Shown here: one piece after another, positions 35,840 to 44,129 of the stretch
How the letters are laid out: each line of letters starts with the position of its first letter
Position numbering within the stretch: position 1 is the first letter of the stretch
Source: JAVJRN01 sp040218415
GTDB lineage: Bacteria; Bacteroidota; Bacteroidia; Cytophagales; Cyclobacteriaceae
Direction of reading: 5' to 3'
Length of the DNA: 64,000 nucleotides
Assembly (NCBI GenBank): GCA_040218415.1
Contig: JAVJRN010000034.1
Coordinates: 1-64,000 of the forward strand
Translations under genes and position numbers: made by a program
The notes under the pieces: model-generated
Database searches by the model: none
The model's input: the letters and a program-made list of their open reading frames with translations, nothing else
What the model was told of the DNA's origin: nothing

Positions 35840-35895
35840 ATTTCTGATCTTAATGTTGGGGTGCTGTAATCTTATAAACTACAACAACATTGATT

Positions 35896-37437
35896 TTATA
35901 CGCCTAATAACAATCTTGTTGGGTCTTCTAAGAGTTGCTTCACGCGTACCAAAAAGCTAACTGACTCTCTACCATCAATAATTCTGTGATCGTAAGACAA
36001 TGCTACGTACATCATCGGCCTGACCACCACTTCACCATCTTCAACCATTGCTCTTTGAACAATATTATGCATCCCTAAAATTGCGGATTGAGGCGCGTTG
36101 ATAATAGGTGTTGACATCATCGAACCAAATACTCCACCATTGGTGATTGTAAAAGTTCCACCCGTCATTTCCTCAATACTAAGCTTATTGTCTCGTGCTT
36201 TGGTTGCCAACCTGACCACCTCTTTTTCTACTTGCTCAAACGACATAGCCTCGGCATTTCTAATGACCGGAACAACCAAACCTTTTGGTGCGGAAACCGC
36301 GATGGAAATATCACAATAGTCGTTGTAGACCATTTCCTCACCATCAATCATGGCATTTACCGCTGGCCATTCTTGGAGTGCCACACAACAGGCCTTTGTG
36401 AAAAAGGACATAAAACCTAATCCTACATCATGCTTTTCTTTGAAAGCCTCCTTGTATTTTTTCCTAATATCCATGATTGGCTGCATGTTCACTTCATTGA
36501 AAGTGGTGAGCATTGCCGTTTCATTTTTGACAGAAACCAACCGTCTAGACACTGTTTTTCTAAGAGGCGACATCTTCTTACGATTTTGCGCTCTACTTAT
36601 TCCTCCACCCAAAGCAGGGGCTTCTGATGCCGGTTTAGTTTCTTGTTTAGGAGATTCTTTCTCTTTTTTAGGTGCGGGCTTTTCGGCATTCATCGCGTCT
36701 TCCTTGGTCACTCTGCCGTCTTTGCCACTGCCTTTGATAGTGTCAGCGGATATGCCTTTTTCGTCCAAAATCTTAGCTGCAGCGGGAGAAGCATGACCTG
36801 TTGCATAAGACTCTTTGCTGGAAGATTTGGATGTGGTATCACTTGTTCGGTCTTCGTTTTGTGAGGACTTATTTTCTGAACCGGCCTCCATCACTTCAAT
36901 TTTACAGATTAAATCACCAATTTCCAGAGTACTTCCTTCTTCCGCAATGATTCTTAAAACTCCGTTCGCTTCTGCTGTAAGATCAAAAGTGGCTTTGTCT
37001 GATTCAATTTCTGCAATAACCTCATCCAACTCCACAGTATCGCCATCCGCTTTTTGCCAGTTCGAAATAACTACTTCATTAATAGACTCTCCAACCGTGG
37101 GAACATGCATTTCAAGAACCTCTCCTGTTGATTTTGGATCAGATGTTCCTTGTTCTTTCGATTTTTCGGACTTTGGTTCTTCGGACTTTTTCCCTTCACT
37201 TTCACTTTCTTCTATCTCACATAGTAAACCACCAATCTCTAGCGGCTCACCTTCTTCTGCTTTTATTCTCAATGTACCAGACGCTTCCGCTGTTACTTCA
37301 AATGTTGCTTTATCAGACTCTAATTCACAGATCACTTCGTCCATTTCCACAAAGTCTCCGTCTTTTTTCGTCCACTGGGCCACTGTAACTTCCGTGATTG
37401 ACTCCCCAACCGCAGGTACTTTCATTTCAAGGCTCAT
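35896..37437 (-). CDS. odhB: 2-oxoglutarate dehydrogenase E2 (dihydrolipoyl succinyltransferase)
   Basis: E2 transfers the succinyl group from lipoamide to CoA and forms the core of the complex. At 513 residues it is about 100 longer than E. coli SucB because it has two lipoyl domains in tandem. They are at residues about 3-78 (lipoyl Lys in ELESDKATFEV) and 110-185 (EIESDKATFDL), separated by a Ser/Glu/Lys-rich linker. A peripheral subunit-binding domain (ASPAAAKILDEKGI, GRVTKEDAM) and another flexible linker follow. The catalytic domain ends with YDHRIIDGRE, which carries the active-site His and Asp. It starts 12 bases after the sucA stop. Confidence 0.95.
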   Translation of the reverse strand: MSLEMKVPAVGESITEVTVAQWTKKDGDFVEMDEVICELESDKATFEVTAEASGTLRIKAEEGEPLEIGGLLCEIEESESEGKKSEEPKSEKSKEQGTSDPKSTGEVLEMHVPTVGESINEVVISNWQKADGDTVELDEVIAEIESDKATFDLTAEANGVLRIIAEEGSTLEIGDLICKIEVMEAGSENKSSQNEDRTSDTTSKSSSKESYATGHASPAAAKILDEKGISADTIKGSGKDGRVTKEDAMNAEKPAPKKEKESPKQETKPASEAPALGGGISRAQNRKKMSPLRKTVSRRLVSVKNETAMLTTFNEVNMQPIMDIRKKYKEAFKEKHDVGLGFMSFFTKACCVALQEWPAVNAMIDGEEMVYNDYCDISIAVSAPKGLVVPVIRNAEAMSFEQVEKEVVRLATKARDNKLSIEEMTGGTFTITNGGVFGSMMSTPIINAPQSAILGMHNIVQRAMVEDGEVVVRPMMYVALSYDHRIIDGRESVSFLVRVKQLLEDPTRLLLGV

Positions 37438-37449
37438 AATATCTGTTGT

Positions 37450-40173
37450 TTATTTTTTAAAAGCTTCTTTTACAATATTGGCCTGCTCTTCCTTATGCAC
37501 TTTGGCGTAACCTGTTGCTGGTGAGGCCATGGCTTTTCTGGAAATTAAGGAAAGGCTCAATTTAGACACCCTGAGCATAAAACCCCAAGCGCCCATATTT
37601 TCTGGTTCTTCCTGAACCCATAATAATTCTGGATTTTCGTATTTATCCAATTCTTTATCTAACTGCTGGGCAGGGAAAGGGTATAACTGCTCCAATCTTA
37701 CAACGGCCACATCTTTAACTTTACTTGACTGCTGCTCTTCTAGTAAATCGAAGTAAACTTTCCCTGTACACAATAAAACTCTTCTTACTTTCTTGTTGGT
37801 AACATAAGTATCACCTATCACTTCTTGAAAAGAACCTTTGGTAAATTCGGATAAATCTGATTGTACCTTCGGATGTCTTAAAAGGGACTTTGGAGAAAAC
37901 ATGATACACGGCTTTCTAAACTCCCATGTGACTTGCCTTCTTAATAGGTGGAAAAAGTTAGCAGGCGTTGTTACATCCGCAACGATCATATTTTCTTGAG
38001 CCGTCATTTGTAAGAATCGCTCCATTCTTGCGCTAGAATGCTCCGGGCCTTGACCTTCATATCCATGTGGCAAGAGCATTACTAGGCCATTCATTCTTTG
38101 CCATTTGGTCTCTGCACTTGTAATGAATTGATCTATCATCACCTGTGCGCCATTGCCAAAATCACCAAACTGAGCTTCCCAAATTACCAATGCATTAGGG
38201 GTTGCCATAGCATAACCATATTCAAACCCTAAAACTCCGTATTCCGATAAAAGTGAATTAAATATTCTAAACGGCTCCTGATCCTCCTGAATGTGATCTA
38301 AACTTCCGTAAGGCTCATTGGTTTGTGAATCGACAAGTACGGCATGCCTATGAGAGAACGTCCCTCTTTTCACATCCTGCCCAGACATTCGAACTATTTT
38401 TCCTTCCGCTAAAATAGAACCGTATGCAAGCAACTCAGCATCAGCCCAAGTCAAAACTTTCTTGTCGTAAAAATTTGTTTTCCGCTCTTTCAGCAGTTTT
38501 TCTATTTGTCTCAGCGGCTTAAACCCTTTTGGAATAGAAGTCAATGCATCCGCCACTTTCTTTAAAGTTTCTTCTGAAATGAAAGTTTCTGGCGATTTTT
38601 GAAAATCTTCAGGCTTTGACCTTCTAAGGAAGTCCCATTCCGCTTCTATTTTCTGCGGAGTATAAGGTAAAGGTTTTTGCTTTACTTCATCCAAGCGATC
38701 TTGTAGCTGTTTTTTGAACTCGTCATCTAGTGCCTTAGCCCTGTCTTCCGTAATATCCCCATTTTCAATCAACTGCTTCACATAGACCTCTCTTGGGTTA
38801 GGATGTTTCGCAATCAAATTATAAAGCTTTGGCTGAGTGAACTTAGGCTCATCGCTTTCATTATGACCATGTCTTCGGTAGCACAGCAAATCAATAAAAA
38901 AGTCTCTTTTGAATTTTTGTCGATATTCTACTGCAAGCTCAGCTGCAAATGCCACAGCCTCAGCGTCATCCCCATTTACATGTAAAACAGGTGCATCCAC
39001 AATTTTAGCCAAGTCGGTGCAGTAAATACTCGATCTTGCATCGTCATAATCTGTGGTAAAGCCCACTTGGTTATTAATAATAAAATGTATCGTGCCGCCA
39101 GTTCTGTATCCGTTCAAAAGTGACATTTGTATACATTCATATACAATACCCTGACCCGCTACAGCAGCATCTCCATGTATCAGGACTGGAATAGCCTTCG
39201 ATTCATCTCCACGATATTCATCATCAATTTGAGCTCTTGTATATCCAAGTACGACAGGGTCTACTGCTTCGAGGTGTGAAGGATTGGGCGCCAGTTTTAC
39301 GTATATTTCTTTTCCTGAGGGGGTTTTCATTTGACTTGAATAGCCAAGATGATATTTCACATCTCCATCGCCCATTGTCAAATCAATGTCTGCATTACCT
39401 TCAAACTCAGCAAAAATTTGTTCGTAGGTTTTGCCCATGATATTGGCTAGTACATTGAGCCTTCCACGGTGTGCCATTCCGATTACTACCTCCTCGGCAC
39501 CATAATCCGCTCCTTTTGTTATTATAGTATCAAGCGCGGCAATAGTGTTTTCACCTCCTTCTAAGGAAAATCTTTTCTGGCCTAAAAATTTAGTATGTAA
39601 GAAGTTTTCAAAAACTACCGCCTCATTCAGCTTTGAAAGAATTCTTTTTTTCTCAGTAAGCGTGTGTGTTATATTGGCTCCTTCGGATTCTACTTTTTGC
39701 TTAAACCAATTAAACGTTTCAGCGTCTCGGATGTGGTTATATTCGTAACCAATGTGGCCTAAATATACTTTTTCAAGTTTATCAATGATGGCTTTGAGTC
39801 TCGTTTTTCCAAGTCCAACTTCTTCTCCTATCTCAAATTCCTCATTTAAGTCGTCTTTTGAAAGCCCAAAATGCGCTAAGTCTAGGTTGACATTGTGTTT
39901 ACGCCTTTCCCTTACTGGATTAGTATCTGACTTTAAATGGGCTCTTGATCGATGCGCGTAAATAAGATTACGCACCAAAATCTCTTTTGTACCTTCGGGG
40001 GAACTGGTAGCAGAAGACGTACCATTCTCGCCATATTTCTGTAGAGAAAATTCAAACCCTTGAAAAAATTTCTGCCACGATTCATCTACACTGGCTGGGT
40101 CATTTTTATAAGTTTGATAAAGATCGTCGATGTAACTTACGTCCGCATTCGCGATATATGAATATTTATCCAT
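37450..40173 (-). CDS. sucA: 2-oxoglutarate dehydrogenase E1
   Basis: This thiamine-diphosphate subunit decarboxylates 2-oxoglutarate in the citric-acid cycle. The 907-residue protein begins with the short N-terminal segment that docks on E2 (residues about 1-40, ADVSYIDDLYQTY). The ThDP region follows (GMAHRGRLNVLANI, HGDAAVAGQG, INNQVGFTTDY). The transketolase-like half contains GTFSHRHAVL, WEAQFGDFGNGAQ and LLPHGYEGQGPEHSSAR. All are well conserved. It is first in the sucA-odhB-lpdA cluster and divergent from rpsP across a 194-base region. Confidence 0.97.
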   Translation of the reverse strand: MDKYSYIANADVSYIDDLYQTYKNDPASVDESWQKFFQGFEFSLQKYGENGTSSATSSPEGTKEILVRNLIYAHRSRAHLKSDTNPVRERRKHNVNLDLAHFGLSKDDLNEEFEIGEEVGLGKTRLKAIIDKLEKVYLGHIGYEYNHIRDAETFNWFKQKVESEGANITHTLTEKKRILSKLNEAVVFENFLHTKFLGQKRFSLEGGENTIAALDTIITKGADYGAEEVVIGMAHRGRLNVLANIMGKTYEQIFAEFEGNADIDLTMGDGDVKYHLGYSSQMKTPSGKEIYVKLAPNPSHLEAVDPVVLGYTRAQIDDEYRGDESKAIPVLIHGDAAVAGQGIVYECIQMSLLNGYRTGGTIHFIINNQVGFTTDYDDARSSIYCTDLAKIVDAPVLHVNGDDAEAVAFAAELAVEYRQKFKRDFFIDLLCYRRHGHNESDEPKFTQPKLYNLIAKHPNPREVYVKQLIENGDITEDRAKALDDEFKKQLQDRLDEVKQKPLPYTPQKIEAEWDFLRRSKPEDFQKSPETFISEETLKKVADALTSIPKGFKPLRQIEKLLKERKTNFYDKKVLTWADAELLAYGSILAEGKIVRMSGQDVKRGTFSHRHAVLVDSQTNEPYGSLDHIQEDQEPFRIFNSLLSEYGVLGFEYGYAMATPNALVIWEAQFGDFGNGAQVMIDQFITSAETKWQRMNGLVMLLPHGYEGQGPEHSSARMERFLQMTAQENMIVADVTTPANFFHLLRRQVTWEFRKPCIMFSPKSLLRHPKVQSDLSEFTKGSFQEVIGDTYVTNKKVRRVLLCTGKVYFDLLEEQQSSKVKDVAVVRLEQLYPFPAQQLDKELDKYENPELLWVQEEPENMGAWGFMLRVSKLSLSLISRKAMASPATGYAKVHKEEQANIVKEAFKK

Positions 40174-40306
40174 AAAAGGGGCTTTTTTTCAGGTGGTAAA
40201 GGTATCTGATTAGGTGATAAGATAAAAACCGCTTATGCGATTTGACAAATTTCACCACTAAACAAGGGATATCTTATCATTAGATGACAATTCTTTAAAA
40301 TTCCAT

Positions 40307-40314
40307 TATCTTTG
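40307..40314 (+). promoter_or_regulatory. -7 element of the rpsP operon promoter
   Basis: TATCTTTG matches TAnnTTTG exactly and is followed by cgctcc, a context I also see at rplS. It lies 54 bases before the rpsP ATG, so the operon has a leader of about 45 bases. Confidence 0.55.
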
Positions 40315-40367
40315 CGCTCCTTTTAACTAAAATTTTGCATGGACGAGTTCCATAAACAAAACAACAA

Positions 40368-40976
40368 ATGGCAGTAAAAATTAGATTATCACGTCGAGGA
40401 CGTAAAAAACAAGCAATGTACGATGTAGTCGTAGCAGATGCGCGAGCACCACGAGATGGTCGCTTCATTGAAAAATTAGGGACATACAACCCAAACACCA
40501 ATCCTGCATCCATAAATATTAATGATGAAAAAGCATTAAGTTGGGTCATGACAGGTGCACAACCTACTGATACTGTCAGAGCGATTCTCTCTTATCGAGG
40601 AATCATGTTCAGAAAACATCTTCAGATAGGTGTAAACAAAGGTGCGATTACTCAAGAAGAAGCAGACACTAAGTTCGAGAAGTGGATCGAAGGAAAATCT
40701 TCACAGATTCAAGGTAAAATGGATAGTCTGGCGAAAGATAAAGCCAGCCAAACTAAAGCGAAGTTAGAAGCTGAAGCGAAAGTTAACCAAGCGCGTTTAG
40801 AGTCAATTCTGGCTAGAAAGAAAGAAGCGGATGCAGCTCTAGCAGCAGATGTAGCAGCGGCCAACGCCGATGAGGCAGAAACTGAGATGTCAGAGGAAGC
40901 AGAAGAAATTGTATCAGAAGCCAAAGCTGAGGATTCTACAGATGCAGCTGAGGAATCAGAAAAGAAAGAATCTTAA
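40368..40976 (+). CDS. rpsP: 30S ribosomal protein S16 with long C-terminal tail
   Basis: S16 is a small-subunit assembly protein. Residues 1-82 are the standard S16 domain (MAVKIRLSRRGRKKQAMYDV, GRFIEKLGTYNP, LSYRGIMFRKHL). The remaining 120 residues are a low-complexity tail, first Lys/Ala-rich and helical, then Ala/Glu/Asp-rich, ending EESEKKES. Such tails are usual in Bacteroidota S16, though their role is not established. It opens the operon rpsP-rimM-trmD; rplS, normally the fourth gene, comes 624 bases after trmD. Confidence 0.97.
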   Translation: MAVKIRLSRRGRKKQAMYDVVVADARAPRDGRFIEKLGTYNPNTNPASININDEKALSWVMTGAQPTDTVRAILSYRGIMFRKHLQIGVNKGAITQEEADTKFEKWIEGKSSQIQGKMDSLAKDKASQTKAKLEAEAKVNQARLESILARKKEADAALAADVAAANADEAETEMSEEAEEIVSEAKAEDSTDAAEESEKKES

Positions 40977-40983
40977 TTAGCAT

Positions 40984-41511
40984 ATGGGCTTTGATGATTG
41001 CTATGAACTTGGCAATGTGATCAAAACACATGGTTTAAATGGGGAAATCAGCATATTTTTAGATGTCGATGACCCTACACAATACACTAAATTGGAATCA
41101 GTGTTCGTTGATATCAACGAAAGGCTGGTTCCTTTTTTTGTTGAGTCAATCCATCTCCAGAAAGAGAATAAAGCGCTTTTAGCGCTTGAAGATGTGGAGG
41201 ATATCGATACTGCAAAGGAGCTGGTTGGTAAAAGACTTTTTTTACCTTTATCAGCACTACCAAAACTAAAACCAAACCAATATTATTTTCACCAATTAGG
41301 CGGTTTTGAAGTTTACGACAAAGAAAAGTTGATTGGCAAAGTGTTGTCTGTTTATGAATTGCCACAAAACAATCTACTTGCCATAGACCATGAAGGCATA
41401 GAAATTCTAGTTCCTCTGGACGATGGAATAGTCGAATCTGTTGATCTTGAAGCAAAGAAGATCAAGACCAATTTGCCTGATGGGCTCATTGAGGTTTACA
41501 AAGAACAATAA
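40984..41511 (+). CDS. rimM: ribosome maturation factor RimM
   Basis: RimM binds S19 and helps assemble the 30S head. The 175-residue protein has the N-terminal beta-barrel (GNVIKTHGLNGEISIF is the family opening motif). After a linker comes the C-terminal PRC barrel, with YYFHQLGGFEVYD, the NNLLAIDHEG strand and ILVPLDDGIVESVDLE. It starts seven bases after rpsP. Confidence 0.95.
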   Translation: MGFDDCYELGNVIKTHGLNGEISIFLDVDDPTQYTKLESVFVDINERLVPFFVESIHLQKENKALLALEDVEDIDTAKELVGKRLFLPLSALPKLKPNQYYFHQLGGFEVYDKEKLIGKVLSVYELPQNNLLAIDHEGIEILVPLDDGIVESVDLEAKKIKTNLPDGLIEVYKEQ

Positions 41512-41530
41512 GCATTATACTTAATAAACC

Positions 41531-42205
41531 GTGCGACTAGATATCATCACCTGCTTACCTGAACTTTTTGATGGTCCATTAAATCAAAGCATAGTCAAAC
41601 GATCGCAGCAGAAGGGATTGGTGGAGATTAATATTCACAATCTTCGTGACTACAGCACGTCAAAACAAAAGAGCATTGACGATTACGCTTTCGGAGGAGG
41701 CGCAGGAATGGTTCTGATGATTGAACCAATCGAGGCTTGTATTAATGAGATCAAATCAAAACACCATTATGAAGAGGTTATTTTTCTCACTCCTGATGGC
41801 GAAACATTCAATCAAAAGATGGCTAATCGGCTATCGCTGACAGAAAACATTATCCTTTTGTGCGGACATTATAAAGGAGTAGACCAACGCGTACGCGACC
41901 ATTTGATCACACGGGAAGTCAGTATAGGAGATTATGTGCTTTCTGGTGGAGAATTAGCAGCTATGGTTCTTGCCGATACACTCATTAGGCTAATTCCAGG
42001 TGTGTTAAATGATGAGTCATCGGCTTTAACTGACTCCTTCCAAGACGGCTTACTTGCGCCTCCAGTATACACAAGACCAGCAAATTACAAAGGCTGGAAA
42101 GTTCCTGACGTGCTTACCTCGGGGCATGAAGCCAACGTAGAAAAATGGCGACATGAACAGTCAGTGGAGCGAACTAAACAAAGACGTCCAGATTTACTCG
42201 AATAG
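41531..42205 (+). CDS. trmD: tRNA (guanine-N1)-methyltransferase
   Basis: TrmD methylates G37 of tRNAs that read codons beginning with C, which prevents frameshifting. The 224-residue SPOUT enzyme starts with GTG (MRLDIITCLPELFDGP). The trefoil-knot SAM site is in LLCGHYKGVDQRVRD and EVSIGDYVLSGGELAAM. The C-terminal motif YTRPANYKGWKVPDVLTSGH is complete. It follows rimM after 19 bases. No terminator is obvious in the long gap that follows. Confidence 0.96.
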   Translation: MRLDIITCLPELFDGPLNQSIVKRSQQKGLVEINIHNLRDYSTSKQKSIDDYAFGGGAGMVLMIEPIEACINEIKSKHHYEEVIFLTPDGETFNQKMANRLSLTENIILLCGHYKGVDQRVRDHLITREVSIGDYVLSGGELAAMVLADTLIRLIPGVLNDESSALTDSFQDGLLAPPVYTRPANYKGWKVPDVLTSGHEANVEKWRHEQSVERTKQRRPDLLE

Positions 42206-42829
42206 CAGATTTACAAAAGGTTTTATAAAAATGAATCAAGCGCGAAATAAAGCATTGCTACTTCGTGAAATAGGTCACAAGCTAATCCGCGATTAATATT
42301 CGCTAAATCCAAATTGGGTTGAAGTAAGTCATGCCGCGATCGGATTTTATGAAACCCAAACTTTTACCATAAGTGCAGAACTCACTTTTCGGAGTACCCA
42401 AAGAGAATTATTATTTAAACATCTGTACAGTTTAGTGGCTCTGACTATCTTCAAGACACTCATTCATCTTATGGATTCCATGTAAACACCTCAAAATATT
42501 TTCTAATAATGTCAAGTGATCAGTGCTCTCTGAAATGGTTGTAAAAGGCCAGTCTACTTTCATGAAACACTAAAAGTCAAGAACATGACCAATCCAGTTG
42601 AGATAAAACTATCTTAACAAAAAACACTTTGAGAGCACATAATAATCCTATGGCAATACATTCAGCACTGCAAATCAAGTGGGCCGATGCTTCGACTTAA
42701 GTACATCGTCAATAATTGCTGACGCTTTTCAAAAAAATTACGCTTAGTTTACCTTTTAACTTTTTCTGCTAAAAATAATTTTTCTATATTTGCACTCCTT
42801 TTTGAGGACAAAGGCAAAAAGTCAAAGAC
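42206..42829. other. 624-bp gap between trmD and rplS
   Basis: These two genes are usually adjacent. I see no ORF longer than a 21-codon one at 42231, no recognisable RNA fold and no repeat of note. Its composition resembles the surrounding DNA. The rplS promoter lies at its right end (42785-42792). It may be the remains of a lost gene. Confidence 0.45.
42785..42792 (+). promoter_or_regulatory. -7 element of the rplS promoter
   Basis: TATATTTG matches TAnnTTTG and is followed by cactcc. It lies 38 bases before the rplS ATG, so rplS can be transcribed independently of the rpsP operon. Confidence 0.5.
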
Positions 42830-43183
42830 ATGAGCAATTTATTAAGATTTGTTGAAGAAGATTTAATGGCATCAAAAACCGAACAGCCGTCTTTCGGCCC
42901 TGGTGATACCGTAAATGTTCATTACAAAATAAAAGAAGGAGCCAAAGAGCGTATCCAGCAATTTCAGGGCACTGTAATGCAGATTAGAAATGTAAACTCT
43001 ACAGGTGAAACATTTACTGTAAGAAAAGTATCCAGTGGAATCGCTGTTGAAAGAATATTTCCCGTAATGTCTCAAAACATCGATAAAATTGAAGTAATGA
43101 GAAAAGGTAAAGTGAGAAGAGCTAAACTATTCTACTTAAGAGGTAGAAAAGGTAAAGCGGCTAGAATTAAAGAGAAACTCTGA
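42830..43183 (+). CDS. rplS: 50S ribosomal protein L19
   Basis: L19 sits at the subunit interface and forms bridges to the 30S subunit. The 117-residue protein has the family motifs FGPGDTVNVHYKIKEG, RIQQFQGTVMQIRN, GETFTVRKVSSGIAVERIFP and the basic end KVRRAKLFYLRGRKGKAARI. Length is normal. It has its own promoter and a terminator about 26 bases downstream. Confidence 0.97.
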   Translation: MSNLLRFVEEDLMASKTEQPSFGPGDTVNVHYKIKEGAKERIQQFQGTVMQIRNVNSTGETFTVRKVSSGIAVERIFPVMSQNIDKIEVMRKGKVRRAKLFYLRGRKGKAARIKEKL

Positions 43184-43208
43184 TTTCATTGCTAAGAATA
43201 TAATATTG

Positions 43209-43239
43209 AAATCCTGCCCGTTTTGGTCAGGATTTTTTT
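43209..43239 (+). terminator. rho-independent terminator of rplS
   Basis: Arms aaatcctg (43209-43216) and caggattt (43228-43235) are followed by a T-run through 43239. Confidence 0.85.
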
Positions 43240-43265
43240 GTTTATAAACATATACTAACGCTTTA

Positions 43266-43294
43266 TTGTCAGTCGGTAGATTAGCGTAACTTTA
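43266..43294 (+). promoter_or_regulatory. candidate promoter of dapF-secA
   Basis: TTG (43266-43268) and TAACTTTA (43287-43294) are 18 bases apart. The -7 element differs from TAnnTTTG only in the last base. The dapF ATG follows 29 bases later. Confidence 0.35.
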
Positions 43295-43322
43295 TAATCT
43301 AATTTATGCGTAATTCTCATTA

Positions 43323-44105
43323 ATGAAACTACATTTTCATAAATATCAAGGTACTGGAAACGACTTCATCCTCATAGATGATAGAAATATGCAGTTCCCA
43401 ATAGACAAACTTGAGATTATTTCACAGCTGTGTGATCGAAAATTTGGTATTGGTGCCGATGGGTTTATGCTCATTAGACCGCACGAAACTGTAGATTTTA
43501 CTATGATCTTTTTCAATCCAGATGGAAGTAAAAGTCTTTGTGGTAATGGCAGCAGATGTGCGATGGCATTTGCGACCCATCTTGGTATCGTCGGCAAACA
43601 AATGGCCTTTGAAACTACAGATGGCATTCATGATGGGTATTATAAAGATGGTCTTTATCATTTTCAGCTATTTGATGTGAATGAAATTATCCGATCAGAT
43701 GAAACCTATTTTATAAATACAGGTTCTCCCCATCATGTTCAAATAGTACAGAATGTTCAATCCTGTGACGTGGTAGTGGAAGGAAAGAAAATTCGATACA
43801 GTTCAAAATATGAACCTGCTGGAACCAACGTTAACTTTATACAAAAGAAGGTTGACTCGATTGATGTGAGAACTTATGAGCGAGGCGTAGAAAATGAAAC
43901 ATTGAGTTGTGGAACTGGCGTTACTGCCTGTGCTATTGTTGCGGCATTGGAAAACTACCAAAGTCCTATCAAAGTCGAGACCCAAGGAGGAAATCTTCAA
44001 GTTTCATTCACAAAAGTAGATGACACACATTTCAAAGATATTTATCTTGCAGGCCCGGCCGAAAAGGTTTTTGAAGGAGATATAGAAGTTGAATTGTCAA
44101 ATTAG
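43323..44105 (+). CDS. dapF: diaminopimelate epimerase
   Basis: DapF converts LL- to meso-diaminopimelate for lysine and peptidoglycan. The 260-residue protein has both catalytic cysteines: C73 in SLCGNGSRC and C196 in LSCGTGVTAC. The N-terminal motif KYQGTGNDFILID and the substrate loop GAGADGF-like FGIGADGFML are also present. Length is at the short end of the family, as is common in Bacteroidota. It lies 24 bases upstream of secA. Confidence 0.96.
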   Translation: MKLHFHKYQGTGNDFILIDDRNMQFPIDKLEIISQLCDRKFGIGADGFMLIRPHETVDFTMIFFNPDGSKSLCGNGSRCAMAFATHLGIVGKQMAFETTDGIHDGYYKDGLYHFQLFDVNEIIRSDETYFINTGSPHHVQIVQNVQSCDVVVEGKKIRYSSKYEPAGTNVNFIQKKVDSIDVRTYERGVENETLSCGTGVTACAIVAALENYQSPIKVETQGGNLQVSFTKVDDTHFKDIYLAGPAEKVFEGDIEVELSN

Positions 44106-44129
44106 AAATAGAAGAAATTAACATATATA

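Noticed and set aside
36815..37510. 231-codon open frame antisense to odhB
   Set aside because: It mirrors the repetitive Glu/Ser/Lys codons of the two lipoyl domains and linkers; long antisense frames are expected there.
42231..42296. 21-codon ORF in the trmD-rplS gap
   Set aside because: Too short, no promoter or terminator, no recognisable sequence.
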